Shown piece by piece: positions 1-6,627 of a stretch of 8,320 bases of DNA. The notes under the pieces were generated by a model. The model was not told where the DNA came from, did not search any database, and was given only the letters and a program-made list of their open reading frames with translations. The number at the start of each line of letters is the position of its first letter. Within the stretch, counting starts at the first letter, position 1. Source of the stretch: Gemmatimonadales bacterium (GTDB taxonomy: Bacteria; Gemmatimonadota; Gemmatimonadetes; Gemmatimonadales; GWC2-71-9); contig JAUVRV010000098.1 of assembly GCA_030597435.1 (NCBI GenBank), forward strand, positions 1 through 8,320, written 5' to 3'. A program made the position numbers and the translations under genes.

Positions 1-929
1 AGTAGAATGATGCCGTCCCACCTGCCAACCCGTTTTCCAAACCACATCAGCGGGAACATCGCGGCGCAGAAACCCAGCATGACCCAGTTATCTATGGCCG
101 CCGCCGCGGGGTGAATGGGGACTGGAAAAATCAGAGCAGTCGCACCGAGGACTCCGAGCAGGTTGAACAAATTGGAGCCGATCACATTGGCCAACGCGAT
201 TTCGTGCTCTCCCTGCTTGGCAGCTACGGCGCTGGTTGCTAGTTCCGGGAGACTGGTGCCCATTGCCACTACTGTGAGGCCGATGATTCTCTCAGGGACA
301 CCCCAAAACTCCGCGATCTTCATGGCACCCGTGACGATCTGATCGGCACCGATGACCAATGCTGCGATGCCGACGATTATGAGCAGCGCGTTGATGCCCC
401 AAGCACGGCGCTCACTACCTTTGATGTTGGCGGTCCTCTTCACTTCACGTGCGAGGGCCGCCGCCTCGTCTTCATCGACTTCGCGTTGAGCCAAGTACAC
501 GACATATGCGGTGAAGAACGCCAGCATGATCACGAGGAATGCACCCTCGAGTCGATCGATCTCCTCGTCGCGACAGAGTAGTAAGACGATGCAGGCGACC
601 GAGAACATGAAGGGGTATTCTAGACGCAAAGTCTGGTGTTTCACAATCATGGGAGCGATGACCGCTGACACACCCAGGATCATGCCGATATTGAAGATCG
701 TCGATCCGATGATGGTACTGTAGGCGAGATCCGTACTCCCATGAGCGGCGGCACCCATGCTCACAGCTAACTCCGGCAGGCTAGTACCCATTGCTACTAC
801 CGTCAGTCCGACAACGGCCATGGACACTCGAGCGAGTAGTGCAATCCGTGTCGCTCCCCGGACGAGGTAGTGACCACCGGCCAAGAGGAGGGCCATGCCG
901 ACTACTAGCTGAATCTCTGCGAGCAGCAC
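1..929 (-). CDS. Calcium/sodium antiporter (CaCA family, YrbG/CaxA-like), 3' end cut by window edge
   Basis: This is an integral inner-membrane exchanger that moves Ca2+ against Na+ (or H+). I translated the minus strand by hand from GTG at 929 and found 309 codons open to the window edge, close to full length for the family. The two inverted alpha repeats are plain: residues 41-55 and 217-231 both read GLTVVAMGTSLPELA, with the ion-coordinating Glu at 53 and 229. They are followed by GSTIFN (75-80) and GSNLFN-type motifs. Several hydrophobic helices flank an acidic, Lys-rich cytoplasmic loop at about 149-175. The GTG start is chosen because an in-frame TGA lies 13 codons upstream and because VLLAEIQLVVG lines up with the first helix of known members. 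An ATG at 896 would remove that helix. The ribosome site is weak (AGAAGG, 15 bases upstream). One oddity is that the first helix has H20 where the second half has D196 (GADQIV). Family identity is secure, but the transported ion is inferred. Confidence 0.92.
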   Translation of the reverse strand, partial: MLLAEIQLVVGMALLLAGGHYLVRGATRIALLARVSMAVVGLTVVAMGTSLPELAVSMGAAAHGSTDLAYSTIIGSTIFNIGMILGVSAVIAPMIVKHQTLRLEYPFMFSVACIVLLLCRDEEIDRLEGAFLVIMLAFFTAYVVYLAQREVDEDEAAALAREVKRTANIKGSERRAWGINALLIIVGIAALVIGADQIVTGAMKIAEFWGVPERIIGLTVVAMGTSLPELATSAVAAKQGEHEIALANVIGSNLFNLLGVLGATALIFPVPIHPAAAAIDNWVMLGFCAAMFPLMWFGKRVGRWDGIIL

Positions 930-979
930 TGGATGCTTTGTTTCCCTTCTGTCACGTCAGCTCGATCTGCGTCTGAGAC

Positions 980-1007
980 ATAGTAACGCCCATAGCCTGC
1001 GACGCAA
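980..1007 (-). promoter_or_regulatory. Candidate sigma70-type promoter for the antiporter gene
   Basis: On the minus strand a TTGCGT (1007-1002) and a TACTAT (985-980) are separated by 16 bases. This would place the transcript start near 973, with a leader of about 44 bases before the GTG at 929. The match is partial (3 of 6 and 4 of 6 to the consensus) and was found by eye. It sits in the 97-base gap after the UvrC-like gene, so the antiporter could also be served by read-through from the upstream operon. No convincing terminator is visible in this gap. Confidence 0.3.
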
Positions 1008-1026
1008 TTCAGAGACTATCCCTGGT

Positions 1027-1821
1027 CTACGTGTCGTCGAGCCAGGCAGCGAACGGCACCGTACGATTGAGTGCAGTCGGATGACGACGAAACCACGTGA
1101 GCAATAGCATCATCTCATCAATGGAATCGCTGGGAATTGATCCCTGTCGTGGTTCTGCGGCAACATGTTGAGGCACCAGAGCTCGAAATGCTTCCCTCTC
1201 GATCGGGGAATGTGGTGCTGGCGCTGAAGCACGCACCGTCGCGTTACGAATTATGTATGCCCGGTCGTCACCATACACACCAGGATCGGTGTACACGAAA
1301 CTGAGCGAGGCTATCGCGCTGCGAGCCCTCACTGCCGACGCGAGAAGCCACTCGAGTCGGTCGAACCGGTCACGCCAGCGGGCTGCTAGTTCGAACTCGT
1401 TGTTCTCGCTCGCGGCCGCCATCTGCTCCACAACCTGGTTCAGCGGCTCGATAGTCTTCGCCTTGAGAAATGAGAGTGCGGTCTGGAGGCGGCTGATGTA
1501 GCCATCCTCGGTTACGAAACCGCCGCACGGCGCGGTGCACTGGCCGAGGTCATGCCGCAGGCACGCCGCGCGACTTGCCGATCGAAAAAGGTCTCCCTGT
1601 TCCTGGAAGACGATCGGCATCTTGAGCGAACAGTCGCGGAGGCCCATCAGATCGTTCAGTGCGCGAACGCCCTCCCGTAACCGACCGATGCTGGTGAAGG
1701 GGCCGTAATGCAGAGTGCCGTCGGGCCCGGGAGAAGTGCCCACATAGATCCGCGGAGCTACTCCGGTGGAGATCTTGATGAAGCCAACACGGCGGTTTCG
1801 GTTCATCCGCACGTTGAACAC
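1027..1821 (-). CDS. Distal open segment of the interrupted UvrC-like gene (Fe-S cysteines and UVR motif)
   Basis: This is the part of the broken nuclease that could still be translated alone from GTG at 1821 (FNVRMNRNRRVGF...), 264 residues. It holds the four-cysteine motif (positions 64, 87, 95 and 99 of this segment) and the UVR helical hairpin (NEFELAARWRDRF). It ends in a tail that reads DEMMLLLTWFRRHP shortly before the stop. It lacks the GIY-YIG catalytic domain, so alone it could not cut DNA. No Shine-Dalgarno sequence stands in front of this GTG, and its first residues belong to the conserved core of the intact family. Independent initiation here is therefore doubtful, and the segment is best read as the second part of the gene starting at 2115. 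Confidence 0.45.
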   Translation of the reverse strand: MFNVRMNRNRRVGFIKISTGVAPRIYVGTSPGPDGTLHYGPFTSIGRLREGVRALNDLMGLRDCSLKMPIVFQEQGDLFRSASRAACLRHDLGQCTAPCGGFVTEDGYISRLQTALSFLKAKTIEPLNQVVEQMAAASENNEFELAARWRDRFDRLEWLLASAVRARSAIASLSFVYTDPGVYGDDRAYIIRNATVRASAPAPHSPIEREAFRALVPQHVAAEPRQGSIPSDSIDEMMLLLTWFRRHPTALNRTVPFAAWLDDT

Positions 1822-2115
1822 GGGCCTGTAACGCCGGATCTGTCTTAACTCTGCCAGCAGGGCTGCGAATTCCGACGGTGTGTTGTCCCACTCAATCTAT
1901 GCCGTAGCGTTCCGGATCCGCGCAGCTTTGTCTTCGGGGTAACTGGCCCGGAAATAGGAGAGCAGGCGATTACGGAGGCGTTTGGCCTTCCCCACGTAGA
2001 TGACTCGGCCGGTCGGGTCGAGCATGCGATAGACGGCGGGTCGGTTTTCAGCCAGGGCGAGAACTCTACGCCGGAGGTGGCTGAGGTCGGTGAGAGGAAG
2101 GGCCAGCGTCCCCAA
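1027..2115 (-). pseudogene. GIY-YIG / UvrC-like nuclease interrupted by an in-frame TAG
   Basis: This gene resembles the N-terminal, 3'-incising half of UvrC, or the stand-alone nuclease Cho. Reading from TTG at 2115 gives 362 codon positions before a TAG at 1027. Residues about 24-72 are the GIY-YIG fold (AVYRML, then IYVGKA at 39-44, then RNRLLSYF). Codon 73 is TAG (1897-1899), and the same frame continues as IEWDNTPSEFAALL, which is exactly the next part of the UvrC motif. Cysteines at 162, 185, 193 and 197 match the spacing of the four UvrC iron-sulfur ligands. Residues about 222-258 form a UVR (UvrB-binding) motif. The RNase H-like and HhH domains of full UvrC are absent. The TTG start directly follows a stop codon, and a GGGGTGG lies 5 bases upstream. 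The gene begins 35 bases after mutM. It may be a recent pseudogene, two split polypeptides, a read-through gene or a sequence error. Family membership is clear, but its activity is not. Confidence 0.85.
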
Positions 2116-2150
2116 CTACGCCACCCCACTGGAAGCTTCGCGTTGCGGGG

Positions 2151-2987
2151 CTAGTCGCGACTGCCCTGGCAACGCCAACAGAAGGTGGTGGCACGACCGT
2201 CGATCGTGTGCGTCGTTGCCAGTCGTGTTGCGCACCGCACGCACGGCTCGCCGGTGCGGCCGTACACTTGCAGTAGTGATTGGAATGAGCCGCTCTCGTC
2301 GGTTCCGGTTCTGTAATCTCGAATCGTAGTACCGCTTGCTGCGATCGCCTCCCGCAAGACTGCCTGCACTTCCACGTGTAGCCGAGCAAGCTCGTCCGGA
2401 CTGAGACGGTTTGCGGGCCGTGAGGGATCGACTCCGGCACGGAACAGAGCCTCGTTCGCATAGATGTTGCCGACACCGGCAAGACGCTTCTGGTCCATCA
2501 GGACCTTCTTGATTGCCTGGCGACTGCCACTCATCCGCTTTGCGAACCGCTGCGAGTCGAACTCGTCGTCCAGAGGCTCCGGCCCGATGCTACCAGTATA
2601 GGCCTGCCACTGCCGTTCGTCCAAGAGCCAAATCGTACCCAAGCGGCGAACGTCGCGGTACACGAACGTGGCACCCTCACCAAGGCTGAGCAACAGAACC
2701 GCGTATTTGCGGTCCTGCTGGGTCAATCGGTGGCGGTACACGGTGAGGACACCGGTCATACGTGGCTGGATTACCATGCGTTGTCCGCTGTCCAGTATGA
2801 ACACGGCGTGTTTGGCCCGTCGACGGACGCATACGACTCGTCGGCCGTCGAGCGAGGCCAGGAGTCGCTTGCGACTGACCCTGCGAAGAACGTTGTTCTT
2901 GAGGAGGCGGGGGTTTCTCAGGATGCGACCTGTGAGCTGCGGTGCCAGGTCGCGAACAATGGTTTCGACCTCAGGCAGCTCCGGCAC
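2151..2987 (-). CDS. mutM: Formamidopyrimidine-DNA glycosylase (Fpg/MutM)
   Basis: This base-excision repair enzyme removes oxidised purines such as 8-oxoguanine and nicks the DNA by beta,delta-elimination. The frame is open far upstream, but the true start is GTG at 2987, because catalysis needs Pro at the mature N-terminus. The protein begins (V)PELPEVETIVRDL, with P2 and E3 as catalytic residues. A GGGAGG lies 6 bases ahead. It has 278 residues, close to the usual 270. K59 (RRAKHAVF) is the beta-hairpin lysine. The helix-two-turn-helix motif AGVGNIYANEALFRAG carries the DNA-contacting Asn. A C-terminal zinc finger uses C249, C252, C270 and C273, and R265 is the conserved finger arginine. 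The usual HLGMSG-like turn reads QPRMTG (74-79), a modest variation that keeps the Met. The start overlaps the end of purD by 17 bases, implying coupled translation. Nei is a related alternative, but PELPEVE and the finger favour MutM. Confidence 0.96.
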   Translation of the reverse strand: MPELPEVETIVRDLAPQLTGRILRNPRLLKNNVLRRVSRKRLLASLDGRRVVCVRRRAKHAVFILDSGQRMVIQPRMTGVLTVYRHRLTQQDRKYAVLLLSLGEGATFVYRDVRRLGTIWLLDERQWQAYTGSIGPEPLDDEFDSQRFAKRMSGSRQAIKKVLMDQKRLAGVGNIYANEALFRAGVDPSRPANRLSPDELARLHVEVQAVLREAIAASGTTIRDYRTGTDESGSFQSLLQVYGRTGEPCVRCATRLATTHTIDGRATTFCWRCQGSRD

Positions 2988-4248
2988 GGGCAACCTCCCG
3001 CCAGGCGATGTCCCGGCGGAATACCTTGCCCTCGAAGTGCACGGCGTCCGCCAAGCACTGGCTGCGAGCCAGAGCCTCCGGCACGTCCGCACCCAACCCG
3101 GTAGCGCAGAGAACTCTGCCACCGGCCGTCCTGAGGACACCGTCGCTGTCATAAGACGTTCCAGCATGAAACAACAGTGTGTCACTCGGCAGGTCTTCGG
3201 GGATCGATATCACGGCGCCCTTCACGGGAGCGACCGGGTATCCAGGTGAAGCCAGCACAGTTGTCACAGCTGCTCTGCTGGCAGCCTGGCGGAGATCGTC
3301 CGGAGACCAAGGCTCGTTTGCAGCGATGCGCCACATGTGTTCGGTCAGATCTGTGTCCAATACGGGGAGCACGACCTGGGCCTCTGGGTCGCCGAACCGG
3401 CAATTGAACTCCAATACGCTTAGCTCGCCGGAGGAATCAATCATCAAACCGGCATATAGAATGCCTGTGTATGGCGTGCCGGCTTCGGCCATCTTCGCGA
3501 GCACGGGCTCGCGGACGTCTTTGAGCGCACGGTCCAGCAGTGCGGGTCCCGCTATGGAAACGGGAGCGTACGCACCCATGCCGCCGGTGTTCGGGCCTGT
3601 GTCGCCTTCGCCCAACCGCTTGTGATCCTGCGAGGACGGGAGCAGCATCACCTGCTCACCATCGGTCAGAGCGATCACCGAAAGCTCCTCTCCCTCCAGG
3701 AACTCCTCGACCAGGATCAGGTCGCCGGCGCTGCCGAACTTGCCCGCCAGCATCTCTCGGGCGGTTCTTTGCGCGGTCGCCCTGTCGGGGCAGACGACCG
3801 CTCCCTTGCCGGCAGCGAGGCCTGAGGCCTTCACCACCAGGGGCTCCGGATGTGAGGCGATGTACTCGAGGGCCCTGGCCTCGTCAGTGAACTTCTCACT
3901 GGCAGCCGTTGCCACACCTGCCGCCACCATGACGTCTTTGGCAAACGCCTTGGATGATTCGAGCCGTGCCGCCTTGGCGCCGGGACCGAATGCATGATGA
4001 CCTTCACTCACCAACCTGTCCACCAATCCCTCGGCCAGCGGAGCTTCTGGGCCGATTATGGTGAGGTCGATCTGATTCTCTCTGACGGCGGCGACCACGG
4101 CGTCCTGGTCGCTCGGATTGATGGGGAGGTTGGTGCCGATGTCTCGCGTGCCCGGATTGCCCGGGGCACAGAATATCGTTGCTGAGCGGGAGAGGGCCCA
4201 ACAAATGGTGTGCTCGCGGCCCCCTCCCCCTACAACCAGGATTCTCAC
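2971..4248 (-). CDS. purD: Phosphoribosylamine--glycine ligase (GAR synthetase)
   Basis: This cytoplasmic enzyme performs the second step of de novo purine synthesis, joining glycine to phosphoribosylamine with ATP. It has 425 residues, matching the family length of about 425-430. The N-terminal domain has the glycine-rich strand RILVVGGGGREHTI (2-15) and GNPGT (30-34), then IIGPEAPLAEG (64-74). The ATP-grasp domain follows with FGPGAKAARLESSK (87-100), VVKASGLAAGKG (138-149) and the EEFLEGEELS clamp (181-190). Next come the diagnostic QDHKRLGEGDTGPNTGGMGA (207-226) and the metal-binding LEFNCRFGDPEAQ (279-291). The C-terminal domain shows FHAGT (360-364), GGRVLCATG (376-384) and RRDIAWR. The start is GTG at 4248, sharing GTGA with the stop of the M48 gene, with AAGGAG 11 bases upstream. 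The short spacing on both sides indicates one operon. No key residue is missing. Confidence 0.98.
   Translation of the reverse strand: MRILVVGGGGREHTICWALSRSATIFCAPGNPGTRDIGTNLPINPSDQDAVVAAVRENQIDLTIIGPEAPLAEGLVDRLVSEGHHAFGPGAKAARLESSKAFAKDVMVAAGVATAASEKFTDEARALEYIASHPEPLVVKASGLAAGKGAVVCPDRATAQRTAREMLAGKFGSAGDLILVEEFLEGEELSVIALTDGEQVMLLPSSQDHKRLGEGDTGPNTGGMGAYAPVSIAGPALLDRALKDVREPVLAKMAEAGTPYTGILYAGLMIDSSGELSVLEFNCRFGDPEAQVVLPVLDTDLTEHMWRIAANEPWSPDDLRQAASRAAVTTVLASPGYPVAPVKGAVISIPEDLPSDTLLFHAGTSYDSDGVLRTAGGRVLCATGLGADVPEALARSQCLADAVHFEGKVFRRDIAWREVARAGAA
2994..2999 (-). promoter_or_regulatory. Shine-Dalgarno site that fixes the mutM start
   Basis: GGGAGG on the minus strand lies 6 bases before the GTG at 2987 and inside the last codons of purD. 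It is the strongest argument, together with the required N-terminal Pro-Glu, for starting mutM at 2987. The longer open frame running back to 3185 should not be used. Confidence 0.75.
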
Positions 4249-5252
4249 TTCTTATCGCTCTCCTTGAACGCATCCGAGAAAGCTGCTGCCGCCCGCTTCA
4301 CTGCGTCTGCCACGTCGCCGACCGTTTCCTTGGCGCTCTTGGCATAGTGGGTTGCGGCCTCGCCCACATCCTCAACCACAGACCTCTTCTTCTCTTCCTC
4401 GCCCCGGTGAGTGTACTCACCCTGGACAATCGTATCATATGCGCCGTCACTGATCCATTTCTGTAGCTCCGCTGCGCGCAGAGTGTTGAACGGATGGGTG
4501 AGGGTCAGCGTGTTCAGGATCTTGTACACCTTGTCCATCGGGCCGCCCATGGTCTCGTACTCGCGAGCCTGCTCCATGAACGCATCCAGATCGGTTTCCG
4601 CTGCCGTGCCACCCCCCGCCAGCTTCAGGAACACCCTCATAGAGGCGACCGGATCCTGAGTGGCCAGCAATCCTGCCCGGTCGGACGAGAGTTCGGCTTT
4701 GCGAGACCACTCGAGTAGAGCCAGCTGTATCGGAAGCAGCGCAATCCCCGCGAGGAACGGGAGATTGTTGAAACCGAACATGAGCAGGATGAACAGAACC
4801 GTGCGGTATAGCGCATGCCCGCTCATCACGTGACCCAGCTCGTGGCCAATAAGAACGCGCAGTTCGTCGTCGTTCAGCAGGGTGACGGCGCCGGCGTTGA
4901 GTGTGATGAACGGATGGTCCATTCCTACAGCGCCGGCATTGACCAGTGGAGTCTGGGTCACGTACAGCTCCGGCTGCTCAGGCCAGTCCATCGTGGTTGT
5001 GACTTCTGTCAGTAGCCCGTGCAGCTTGGGGAATTGCCTCGGTCCCACCCGGACGGCGTTGGCTTGAAATAGGAGCCGAATCCCCCGTTCACCAAAGAAC
5101 CCGAAAATACTTCTCACTACCTGGTCGAAGCCGGGAATGGCCCTGAGCGTCTGGAGGGCCGCTCGGTCGGCTGGATGTTCCCAGGCTGTCGCCGAGATAT
5201 TCGTGAGGATCACCCCCGACCGCTCGGCCGGAACGCCTGCGTCTGCACTCAT
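4245..5252 (-). CDS. M48-family zinc metallopeptidase, membrane-associated
   Basis: This gene encodes an HtpX/Ste24-like gluzincin protease, 335 residues. The zinc motif HELGH is at 137-141 (within LIGHELGHVMSGH), and the third ligand Glu187 lies in RKAELSSDRAG, both as expected for M48. A hydrophobic stretch at about 152-181 between the two motifs is the only likely membrane segment. There is no N-terminal pair of helices as in HtpX and no signal peptide. LTHPFNTLRAAELQKW (251-266) is the typical downstream substrate-cleft region. After about residue 285 comes a charged tail rich in Lys, Ala and Glu, probably a helix outside the catalytic fold. The start is ATG at 5252 with GGAGG 5 bases upstream. 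The gene leads the operon, and its stop overlaps the purD start. Its substrate is unknown, and nothing in the context ties it to purine synthesis or repair. M48 identity is secure, but its role (membrane protein quality control) is inferred. Confidence 0.93.
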   Translation of the reverse strand: MSADAGVPAERSGVILTNISATAWEHPADRAALQTLRAIPGFDQVVRSIFGFFGERGIRLLFQANAVRVGPRQFPKLHGLLTEVTTTMDWPEQPELYVTQTPLVNAGAVGMDHPFITLNAGAVTLLNDDELRVLIGHELGHVMSGHALYRTVLFILLMFGFNNLPFLAGIALLPIQLALLEWSRKAELSSDRAGLLATQDPVASMRVFLKLAGGGTAAETDLDAFMEQAREYETMGGPMDKVYKILNTLTLTHPFNTLRAAELQKWISDGAYDTIVQGEYTHRGEEEKKRSVVEDVGEAATHYAKSAKETVGDVADAVKRAAAAFSDAFKESDKK

Positions 5253-5257
5253 TGCTG

Positions 5258-5262
5258 CCTCC
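5258..5262 (-). promoter_or_regulatory. Shine-Dalgarno site of the M48 peptidase gene
   Basis: GGAGG stands 5 bases before the ATG at 5252 on the minus strand. It is a strong canonical site and supports this start over any later one. Confidence 0.7.
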
Positions 5263-5273
5263 GAATTTCTGAG

Positions 5274-5290
5274 AGTCCTAGCTAGGGACT
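5274..5290. repeat. Short palindrome at the predicted operon start point
   Basis: CCTAGCTAGG (5277-5286) is a perfect 10-base palindrome. It extends on both sides to AGTCC/GGACT with one unpaired base at 5287. It lies just downstream of the candidate -10 box for the M48 operon, so it could be a small operator or a 5' stem-loop of the mRNA. Only the sequence symmetry is observed, and either role is inference. Confidence 0.4.
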
Positions 5291-5320
5291 TTTATCGCTG
5301 CTAATCCGTACGCTTCCCAA
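5291..5320 (-). promoter_or_regulatory. Candidate promoter of the M48-purD-mutM-nuclease operon
   Basis: In the 91-base gap between the PLP enzyme and the M48 gene, the minus strand reads TTGGGA (5320-5315), 18 bases, then GATAAA (5296-5291), each matching 4 of 6 consensus positions. The start point would be near 5284, giving a leader of about 30 bases. That leader would begin at or within the palindrome at 5274-5290. The prediction was made by eye. Read-through from the upstream PLP gene cannot be excluded, because no clear minus-strand terminator is present. Confidence 0.35.
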
Positions 5321-5343
5321 CCGGCGGGGTTTCACACTGCGAC

Positions 5344-6522
5344 CTACGTATTTGCTGCTTTTCCCAGCGCCTGGTCCAGGTCACTCAGGAGATCGTCCAG
5401 ATCCTCGATTCCGACCGACAAGCGCACCAAACCATCCGTCAGGCCCATCGCGTCCCGCATCTCCCTGGGAACCGACGCGTGGGTCATCGAGGCGGGGTGA
5501 CCGATCAAACTCTCCACGCCACCCAGGGACTCGGCCAAAGCGAAGATCCGCGTGCTCTCGACCACGGTCCGCGCTCTCTCCAGCGATCCCAGCTCCATCG
5601 ATATCATGCCCCCGAATCCTGACATCTGGCGGCACGCCAACTCGTGCTGCTCGTGACTGGGTAGGCCCGGATAGTAGACGTGCTGCACGGCCGGGTGTTC
5701 GAGCAGCCATGCCGCTATGGCCCGACCGGACTTGTCGTGCTGGCTCATTCTCACAGACAGCGTCTTGACCCCCCTGAGAGCGAGCCAACAGTCGAGCGGT
5801 CCCGGTACCGCCCCTGTCGAGTTCTGAATGAACTCCAGCTGTTCAGCCAGGTCGTCGCGCACCGTGAGAACCGCCCCACCCACCATGTCACTGTGACCGT
5901 TGATGTACTTGGTGGTGGAGTGCACCACAACCTCGGTACCCAGTGCAATCGGCTGCTGGAAACACGGGGTCGCAAACGTGTTGTCCACAACCAGGATGAG
6001 ACCCCGGTCACGGGCCAGATCACCGGCTGCAGCCAGATTTGTGAGGTGCATCATTGGATTTGTGGGAGTTTCGATGAATATCATCTTGGTGGTGGGCTTC
6101 ACCGCGGCGTCGACGCTTTCCAAGTCCCGGGTATCCACGAACGTGAATGCAAGCCCGAGGCGGTCGAACACCTGCGTCATGATACGATGCGTGCCGCCGT
6201 AGACGTTCTCACCGCAAATGACATGGTCGCCCGAACTCAGCAGCTTCAGAACCGCATCTGTGGCAGCCAAGCCGGAGGCAAAGGCAAAGCCGTGGGTGGC
6301 CCCCTCCAGGGCTGCGAGGTTCTGCTCTAAGGCATCCCGAGTCGGATTACGTGTGCGGGCGTACTCAAAGCCCTTGTGTTCTCCCAGCCGGGGCTGGACG
6401 TACGTGGAGGTTTGATAGACCGGCGTCATGATGGCACCGGTGGTCTCATCCGGTCGCTGGCCGGCGTGCACGGCACGGGTGGCGAAACCGGTATCTAGGT
6501 ATTCTGGAAGTACGCGTGTCAT
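5344..6522 (-). CDS. Trans-sulfuration PLP enzyme (cystathionine gamma-synthase / gamma-lyase type)
   Basis: This is a PLP-dependent enzyme of the Cys/Met metabolism family, cytoplasmic and normally a tetramer. From ATG at 6522 it has 392 residues, matching MetB-type proteins (about 380-400). Conserved features are FATRAVHAGQ (13-22), PVYQTSTY (34-41), YARTRNPTRDALE (54-66, including the Tyr and Arg that contact PLP of the neighbouring subunit) and FASGLAAT (81-88). VVDNTFATP (178-186) carries the Asp that pairs with the pyridine nitrogen, and HSTTKYINGHSD (201-212) has Lys205 as the Schiff-base lysine. Near the end are ESLGGVESLIGHPASMTHAS and RLSVGIED. Sequence alone does not separate gamma-synthase (metB) from beta- or gamma-lyase or O-acetylhomoserine-using relatives. 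The frame extends 27 codons upstream to TTG 6603 or GTG 6600. I prefer ATG 6522, because homology begins near residue 12 and the extension is low-complexity. There is no Shine-Dalgarno sequence before this ATG. Confidence 0.94.
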   Translation of the reverse strand: MTRVLPEYLDTGFATRAVHAGQRPDETTGAIMTPVYQTSTYVQPRLGEHKGFEYARTRNPTRDALEQNLAALEGATHGFAFASGLAATDAVLKLLSSGDHVICGENVYGGTHRIMTQVFDRLGLAFTFVDTRDLESVDAAVKPTTKMIFIETPTNPMMHLTNLAAAGDLARDRGLILVVDNTFATPCFQQPIALGTEVVVHSTTKYINGHSDMVGGAVLTVRDDLAEQLEFIQNSTGAVPGPLDCWLALRGVKTLSVRMSQHDKSGRAIAAWLLEHPAVQHVYYPGLPSHEQHELACRQMSGFGGMISMELGSLERARTVVESTRIFALAESLGGVESLIGHPASMTHASVPREMRDAMGLTDGLVRLSVGIEDLDDLLSDLDQALGKAANT

Positions 6523-6551
6523 AAGTAGTTGGGGGAAGAGATTCGTGCGGG

Positions 6552-6581
6552 AACGTAACGCCCGCGCTGTACGAACGGCAA
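6552..6581 (-). promoter_or_regulatory. Candidate promoter for the trans-sulfuration enzyme gene
   Basis: On the minus strand TTGCCG (6581-6576) is followed after 18 bases by TACGTT (6557-6552). That places a start near 6545 and a leader of about 23 bases before ATG 6522. The match is partial, and the leader lacks a ribosome site. The same -10 hexamer, TACGTT, appears in the opposite-facing promoter at 6614-6619. Use of this promoter would rule out the longer TTG/GTG start of the gene. Confidence 0.3.
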
Positions 6582-6590
6582 GCGATTGTC

Positions 6591-6619
6591 TTGAAGTCAC
6601 CAACGGCTCAAGCTACGTT
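6591..6619 (+). promoter_or_regulatory. Candidate promoter placed directly on the response-regulator start codon
   Basis: TTGAAG (6591-6596), 17 bases, then TACGTT (6614-6619) has the form TAnnnT for the -10 box. The last base of the -10 box is 8 bases before the A of ATG 6628, so transcription would begin at or within a base or two of the start codon. No Shine-Dalgarno sequence lies upstream. Together this points to a leaderless mRNA, as known in Deinococcus and some other phyla. The box assignment was made by eye. Confidence 0.4.
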
Positions 6620-6627
6620 CACACCCT

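Noticed and set aside
115..976. Small plus-strand open frames opposite the antiporter
   Set aside because: The minus strand codes for a clear CaCA exchanger throughout this stretch. The plus-strand products are shadows.
1821..1899. Frameshift as the cause of the broken UvrC-like gene
   Set aside because: The two open segments are in the same frame, and the intervening residues (IEWDNTPSEFAALLAEL) match the family without a gap. A single stop codon explains the break.
1897..1899. TAG reassigned to an amino acid
   Set aside because: mutM, the PLP enzyme and the nuclease itself end at TAG at positions expected from family length, so TAG works as a stop here.
2988..3185. Longer N-terminus for mutM in the open frame upstream of 2987
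   Set aside because: It would overlap purD by over 200 bases, and it would bury the Pro-Glu that must be at the mature N-terminus. A strong ribosome site points to 2987.
2668..3625. Long open frames on the plus strand opposite mutM and purD
   Set aside because: Their Arg/Ser/Pro-rich products show no family motif and lie antisense to well-supported genes. They are by-products of GC-rich codon use.
5274..5295. Hairpin followed by TTTTAT on the plus strand, resembling a rho-independent terminator
   Set aside because: No plus-strand gene lies upstream, since everything from 6522 leftward is coded on the minus strand. On the minus strand the T-run falls on the wrong side of the stem.
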